A DNA stretch of 64,000 nt from Agrobacterium vitis (lineage in GTDB: Bacteria > Pseudomonadota > Alphaproteobacteria > Rhizobiales > Rhizobiaceae), in the NCBI RefSeq assembly GCF_014926405.1, contig NZ_JACXXJ020000005.1, forward strand, positions 3,205,001 to 3,269,000, in the 5' to 3' direction. This document shows positions 60,061 to 64,000 of this stretch, piece by piece. The notes beneath the pieces are model-generated. The model was not told the origin of the DNA. It saw nothing but the letters and a program-made list of their open reading frames with translations, and made no database searches. The position numbers and the translations under genes were made by a program. Each line of letters begins with the position of its first letter. Within the stretch, counting starts at the first letter, position 1.

Positions 60061-60882
60061 TTAGCGCGGCTTGGCACGTAGCGCAATGATTGCCGCCGCT
60101 GTCTCTTCAATTGATCGCCGTGTCACATCGATCACCGGCCAATTGTGACGGGCACACAGCGAACGGGCATATTTCAATTCTTCTGCAATGCTCGCCCTGT
60201 CCGTATAATCACTTGGATCGAAACCACTGACAGTCCCCAATTCACGATGGCCGCGAACTTGTGAAATCCGATCAGACGTGGCGATCAATCCAACGATCAA
60301 TGGCCCTTTTGCAGCGAGCAGCGATTCCGGTAAGGGCGAATCTGGCACGATGGGAATATTGGCGGTCTTAATGCCACGATTGGCAAGATAGATGCTGGTC
60401 GGGGTTTTCGACGTACGACTGATCCCTACCAGAACGACGTCGGCCTGATCGTAATCCTCGGCCATCTGGCCATCATCGTGATCCATCGTGTAATTCAGCG
60501 CCTCAATACGCGCAAAATAATCGGCATTCATCACATGCTGGGCGCCGACGCGCCGACGCGCCAGTGGACCAAGATAGGCCTGAAACGTCCCGATAACAGG
60601 CTCAAGCACGTTAACGCTGGGTACACCAATCTCGATACAACGACGGTCAATAAAGTCCGCCAGCTCCGGATCGACAATGGTGTAAAGCACGATGCCGGGT
60701 TCCTTATCGATCGATTGGAGCACGGCATCCGCCTGCCGGCGGTTGCGCACCAGTGGATAGACATGCTCGATTGGATTGGAATGCGGAAACTGAACCGCTG
60801 CTGCCCGTCCAGCCGAGATCAGGGTTTCTCCCGTTGAGTCAGAAATGAGGTGCAGATGAAAGAAGTTTTTTCTGTTCTCCAC
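60061..60882 (-). CDS. ppsR: Pyruvate, phosphate dikinase / PEP synthase regulatory protein
   Basis: A 273-residue DUF299 bifunctional kinase/pyrophosphorylase that inactivates or reactivates PPDK or PEP synthase. [15 protein letters not shown] opens the protein, and the P-loop-like [20 protein letters not shown] is the family signature. The GTG at 60882 ([11 protein letters not shown] follows) has AGGA 5 bases upstream and matches the usual start; a GTG at 60909 would add nine residues with a poorer site. It is divergent from hemE across the oriC candidate. Which of the two dikinases is controlled cannot be told from this gene. Confidence 0.93.
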   Translation of the reverse strand: MENRKNFFHLHLISDSTGETLISAGRAAAVQFPHSNPIEHVYPLVRNRRQADAVLQSIDKEPGIVLYTIVDPELADFIDRRCIEIGVPSVNVLEPVIGTFQAYLGPLARRRVGAQHVMNADYFARIEALNYTMDHDDGQMAEDYDQADVVLVGISRTSKTPTSIYLANRGIKTANIPIVPDSPLPESLLAAKGPLIVGLIATSDRISQVRGHRELGTVSGFDPSDYTDRASIAEELKYARSLCARHNWPVIDVTRRSIEETAAAIIALRAKPR

Positions 60883-61282
60883 GCTATCCTGACCCTGCTG
60901 TTGATACACCTGTAGAAATCAGCCTCACTTTTCCCCCGGCGTTTCGCCCTGGGGATATCAGCCGGTTTTTCCACAGCACTAACCCGTTCAGCGTCGTTTT
61001 CACAGGCCCTGTGCATAAGGTGGCCGTTTTTTATCTGTTCAGCCCAAATCCCCACTCTATCCACAGGCCGAGCTATTCTTTATGCTGACCTTATCATTCT
61101 GATTATAATTGGCTTTTTATGATATGTCGGTACAATTATCCAAATTCCCCATCGTTCACTCCCCGCCGCAGGCCTTCCCGCCTTAAAACATCGTTAATCT
61201 GTGCATTGTCTTTAACCCTTGCTACTCACAGACTCTTAGAAATAGAAAAAAGAAAGATCTCTCTTTTTATAATTTGAAAGGC
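60883..61282. other. Candidate chromosomal replication origin (oriC) upstream of hemE
   Basis: The ppsR-hemE gap. One exact DnaA box (TTATNCACA) is TTATGCACA on the minus strand at 61010-61018. Near-matches (8 of 9) are TTTTCCACA at 60967-60975, CTATCCACA at 61057-61065 and TTATCCAAA at 61136-61144. An AT-rich stretch runs from about 61078 to 61140, a candidate unwinding element. A perfect CtrA box is at 61183-61197 and a CcrM site GACTC at 61232-61236. In Caulobacter crescentus and Sinorhizobium meliloti the origin is next to hemE. The function is inferred from position and motifs. Confidence 0.75.
61183..61197 (+). promoter_or_regulatory. CtrA binding site upstream of hemE
   Basis: TTAA-AACATCG-TTAA matches the full CtrA consensus TTAA-N7-TTAA exactly. 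It is 86 bases before the hemE start and within the candidate origin, so it could both regulate hemE and restrict replication, as CtrA does at Caulobacter Cori. Confidence 0.75.
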
Positions 61283-62323
61283 ATGACTTTGAGCGCTGAA
61301 AACCGTAAAGTCCTGAAAGTGCTTGAAGGCCAGAGCCTTTCACCACCGCCAATCTGGCTGATGCGTCAGGCTGGCCGCTATCTTCCCGAATATCGTCAAA
61401 CGCGGGCACAGGCCGGAAGTTTCCTCGATCTCTGTTATTCACCCGAACTGGCGACGGAAGTCACGCTCCAGCCAATCCGCCGTTACGCATTCGATGCTGC
61501 CATTCTGTTTTCCGACATTCTCGTCATTCCCGATGCCCTGAATCGAAACGTCACCTTCACCGAAGGCAAAGGCCCTGAAATGACGCCGATCACCGCCGAT
61601 GAGATTCTGGCTTTACCCGAACAATCGGTTTTCCCGCATCTGAACCCGGTGATCGAAACAGTGTCGCGATTGCGCCAGACATTGCCGGATGAAACCACTC
61701 TGCTTGGATTTTGTGGTGCCCCCTGGACTGTGGCAACCTATATGATCGCCGGGCATGGCACACCCGACCAGGCCCCGGCCCGGCTGTTTGCCTATCGTCA
61801 TCGCCAGGCTTTCCTGCGGCTTCTGGATCACCTCGCTGATCTTTCTGCCGAATATTTGCAGGCCCAGATCGATGCTGGTGCAGATGCGGTGCAAATCTTT
61901 GATTCCTGGGCTGGGGTTCTGGGCGAAGAGGAATTTGCGGATTTTTGTGTCAAGCCGGTCAAACGGATCATCGACAAACTGCGTCTCAGCCGCCCCGACG
62001 CGAAAATCATCAGTTTTGCGAAAGGGGCTGGAACACTCCTGAAGGATTACCGTCGCCGGACCGGAGCTGACGCAATTGGGCTGGATTGGAGTGTGCCTTT
62101 GTCCTTTGCCGCCGAGTTGCAAAAAGACGGACCTGTTCAGGGTAATCTCGATCCGATGCTGGCGGTTGCTGGTGGTCAGGCGATGCGTGATGGCATAGAC
62201 CGGATCCTGGATCGGCTCGGGACCGGTCCGCTGATCTTCAATCTGGGCCATGGGATTACGCCACAAGCCGATCCGGAAACGGTGCGAGAGCTCGTGCAGC
62301 ATGTCAGGCAAAAGGTGCAATGA
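61283..62323 (+). CDS. hemE: Uroporphyrinogen decarboxylase
   Basis: A 346-residue enzyme turning uroporphyrinogen III into coproporphyrinogen III in haem synthesis. [17 protein letters not shown] carries the catalytic Arg residues, [16 protein letters not shown] and [11 protein letters not shown] follow, and the C-terminal [14 protein letters not shown] carries the conserved His. The ATG at 61283 is preferred over an in-frame TTG at 61274, with GAAAGG upstream. hemJ begins 1 base after its stop. Confidence 0.97.
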   Translation: MTLSAENRKVLKVLEGQSLSPPPIWLMRQAGRYLPEYRQTRAQAGSFLDLCYSPELATEVTLQPIRRYAFDAAILFSDILVIPDALNRNVTFTEGKGPEMTPITADEILALPEQSVFPHLNPVIETVSRLRQTLPDETTLLGFCGAPWTVATYMIAGHGTPDQAPARLFAYRHRQAFLRLLDHLADLSAEYLQAQIDAGADAVQIFDSWAGVLGEEEFADFCVKPVKRIIDKLRLSRPDAKIISFAKGAGTLLKDYRRRTGADAIGLDWSVPLSFAAELQKDGPVQGNLDPMLAVAGGQAMRDGIDRILDRLGTGPLIFNLGHGITPQADPETVRELVQHVRQKVQ

Positions 62324-62324
62324 G

Positions 62325-62864
62325 ATGAGTGGCAGGCAAAGCGGAGAAACAGCTGGGAAGACCGCACGCCTGCGGGCCTTGGTGGCCCTTGCCATTTTTT
62401 GCCTGATCGTGATTGCCTTGTTTTGGGCTGGTCCCGATCAATCCTATCTCTGGATAAAGGCCTTGCATGTCATCGCGATCATCTCCTGGATGGCGGGTCT
62501 GCTCTATATGCCGCGGCTGCTGATCTACCATTTCGATGCCCCGAAGGGATCGCTCCAAGCCGAGACATTTGCGGTTATGGAGCGTCGCCTGATGAATGTT
62601 ATCATGCGCCCCGCTATGGCCCTATCCTGGATTCTAGGTCTTTATCTCGCCTGGTCGGTTTTTGGACTCCAAGGCGGATGGCTGCACGCAAAACTGGCTG
62701 CGGTTGTTTGTCTCACCCTCGCTAACGAATATCTCGGCATGGCCACAAAATCCTTTGCCAAAGGCAATTATTTGAAAACCCCGCGATTTTGGCGGGCTTT
62801 CAATGAAATCCCGACAGTCCTGATGATCGTGATTGTCATTCTGGTCATTGTAAAACCCTTCTAA
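62325..62864 (+). CDS. hemJ: Protoporphyrinogen IX oxidase HemJ
   Basis: A 179-residue multi-spanning membrane protein. ALHVIAIISWMAGLLYMPRLLIYH carries the conserved haem-ligand His, and LMNVIMRPAMALSWILGLYLA, LHAKLAAVVCLTL and RFWRAFNEIPTVLMIVIVIL complete the four-helix pattern. HemJ oxidises protoporphyrinogen IX in alphaproteobacteria that lack HemG. The ATG at 62325 is one base after the hemE stop TGA (62321-62323), so the two are translationally coupled. Confidence 0.93.
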   Translation: MSGRQSGETAGKTARLRALVALAIFCLIVIALFWAGPDQSYLWIKALHVIAIISWMAGLLYMPRLLIYHFDAPKGSLQAETFAVMERRLMNVIMRPAMALSWILGLYLAWSVFGLQGGWLHAKLAAVVCLTLANEYLGMATKSFAKGNYLKTPRFWRAFNEIPTVLMIVIVILVIVKPF

Positions 62865-63059
62865 AGCAAGGTTCTCACTGACAAGTTGACCGAAATGTGA
62901 ATGAAATTTCTGCCGCCTCTTGCGGCGCGCCCTATGAATCGCTATTTTCCCGCTACCCCTCTTCATGGCATGCATTTCTCGTATTCGCCGGTTTCGCTGG
63001 CAGAACCGAATTTATCCCCCGCACGCCTTCCCCAACAGTTTTAAATTATGGTCCCCTTC

Positions 63060-64000
63060 ATGGCTGAAATGAAGCTACAAGAACTCAAGAGCAAATCGCC
63101 AACCGATCTGCTGGCCTTTGCGGAATCGCTTGAGGTCGAAAATGCCAGCACGATGCGCAAACAGGAATTGATGTTTGCCATTTTGAAAATGTTGGCCAGC
63201 CAGGATGTCGAAATCATTGGTGAAGGCGTTGTCGAAGTCCTGCAGGATGGTTTCGGGTTTATGCGTTCGGCCAATGCCAACTATTTGCCGGGTCCGGACG
63301 ACATTTACATTTCGCCGTCTCAGATCCGTCGGTTTTCGCTGAAGACCGGCGATACCGTCGAAGGACCGATCCGCGGACCCAAGGAAGGCGAGCGCTATTT
63401 CGCGCTGCTGAAAGTCAATACGATCAATTTCGAGGATCCGGAAAAGATCCGCCATAAGGTCCACTTCGATAACCTGACGCCGCTTTACCCGAACGAGCGG
63501 TTCAAGATGGAACTGGAGATTCCTACCTCCAAGGATCTTTCCTCCCGGGTCATCGATCTGGTCGCGCCGCTTGGCAAAGGCCAACGTGGTTTGATCGTCG
63601 CGCCGCCGCGGACTGGTAAAACTGTCCTTCTCCAGAATATCGCTCATTCCATTACCGCCAACCATCCGGAATGCTATCTGATCGTTCTTCTGATCGACGA
63701 ACGTCCTGAAGAAGTGACGGATATGCAGCGCTCCGTGCGGGGCGAAGTCGTTTCATCGACCTTTGACGAACCGGCCGTGCGCCACGTTCAGGTCGCGGAA
63801 ATGGTCATTGAGAAGGCCAAACGGTTGGTTGAGCACGGTCGTGACGTTGTCATCCTGCTCGATTCCATTACCCGCCTTGGCCGCGCCTATAACACTGTCG
63901 TTCCGTCTTCTGGCAAGGTCCTGACGGGTGGTGTGGATGCCAATGCGCTGCAACGCCCCAAGCGCTTCTTCGGCGCAGCGCGTAATATCGAAGAAGGTGG
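63060..64000 (+). CDS. rho: Transcription termination factor Rho (partial, runs off the window)
   Basis: The first 313 codons are present; the gene continues past 64000. The RNA-binding domain ([38 protein letters not shown]) and Walker A ([17 protein letters not shown]), [29 protein letters not shown] and the Walker B region [16 protein letters not shown] are visible. The ATG at 63060 ([10 protein letters not shown]) fits the conserved start; another in-frame ATG at 63048 exists. In Rhizobiaceae rho is typically followed by mnmE, gidA, gidB and parA-parB. Confidence 0.97.
   Translation, partial: MAEMKLQELKSKSPTDLLAFAESLEVENASTMRKQELMFAILKMLASQDVEIIGEGVVEVLQDGFGFMRSANANYLPGPDDIYISPSQIRRFSLKTGDTVEGPIRGPKEGERYFALLKVNTINFEDPEKIRHKVHFDNLTPLYPNERFKMELEIPTSKDLSSRVIDLVAPLGKGQRGLIVAPPRTGKTVLLQNIAHSITANHPECYLIVLLIDERPEEVTDMQRSVRGEVVSSTFDEPAVRHVQVAEMVIEKAKRLVEHGRDVVILLDSITRLGRAYNTVVPSSGKVLTGGVDANALQRPKRFFGAARNIEEG

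Overview
The window is a 64 kb piece of the main chromosome of an alphaproteobacterium of the family Rhizobiaceae, most like the Agrobacterium/Allorhizobium/Rhizobium group. The evidence is the chvG-chvI two-component system with a short hprK, manX and ptsH, the actS-actR redox pair, a DivL-type tyrosine kinase homologue, a tsaE-amgK fusion next to murU, DUF1402 and DUF2852 proteins, and several rhizobial-style intergenic repeats. Genes are densely packed, many with 4-bp ATGA overlaps. I see no rRNA, tRNA, CRISPR array, prophage or complete insertion sequence.

Layout. 0-7 kb: ornithine cyclodeaminase-like enzyme, hrpB helicase, actSR, mmcB, an L,D-transpeptidase lipoprotein. 7-9.5 kb: malate synthase glcB. 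9.7-24.8 kb, minus strand: hprK-manX-ptsH, ahcY, divL, tsaE-amgK, murU, addB, addA, covering carbon/PTS control, SAH removal, cell-cycle control, tRNA t6A formation, muramic acid recycling and double-strand break repair. 24.8-30 kb: chvG, chvI, divergent pckA, arfB. 30-35 kb: a DUF3237 protein, coaA, hisE-hisF-hisA-hisH-hisB. 35-38.8 kb: hslV-hslU, a DUF1402 protein, trxA. 38.9-41.3 kb: a small accessory patch with an HNH-like gene, a DUF2161 gene and a 300-bp inverted-repeat element. 41.3-46.5 kb: trpF-trpB-trpA-accD-folC. 46.5-53.5 kb: metallopeptidase, DUF2852, phaZ, nitroreductase, gyrB, XRE regulator. 53.5-60.9 kb: Smr, MltA, Tim44, FxsA, SecB, then dnaQ, coaE, aroE, maf, ppsR. 61-64 kb: hemE, hemJ and the start of rho, which runs off the end.

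Chromosome context. The ppsR-hemE gap (60910-61282) has one exact DnaA box (TTATNCACA) plus near-matches, an AT-rich stretch and a perfect CtrA box. In Caulobacter and Sinorhizobium the chromosome origin lies beside hemE, so this gap is the best candidate for oriC. Four strong and one weak parS-like sites (consensus TGTTTCACGTGAAACA) across the window support an origin-proximal position.

Main oddities. The hisA-hisF junction carries a 53-bp duplication that makes a 36-codon mini-gene, overlapping by GTGA the end of hisA on one side and the start of hisF on the other. Mosaic intergenic repeats run up to or into the stop codons of glcB, addA and folC. addA is separated from trxA, which suggests a ~28.7 kb inversion from addA to the DUF1402 gene relative to related genomes (inference from remembered gene order). 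I found no clearly new multi-gene defence or biosynthetic system; most genes are core housekeeping.
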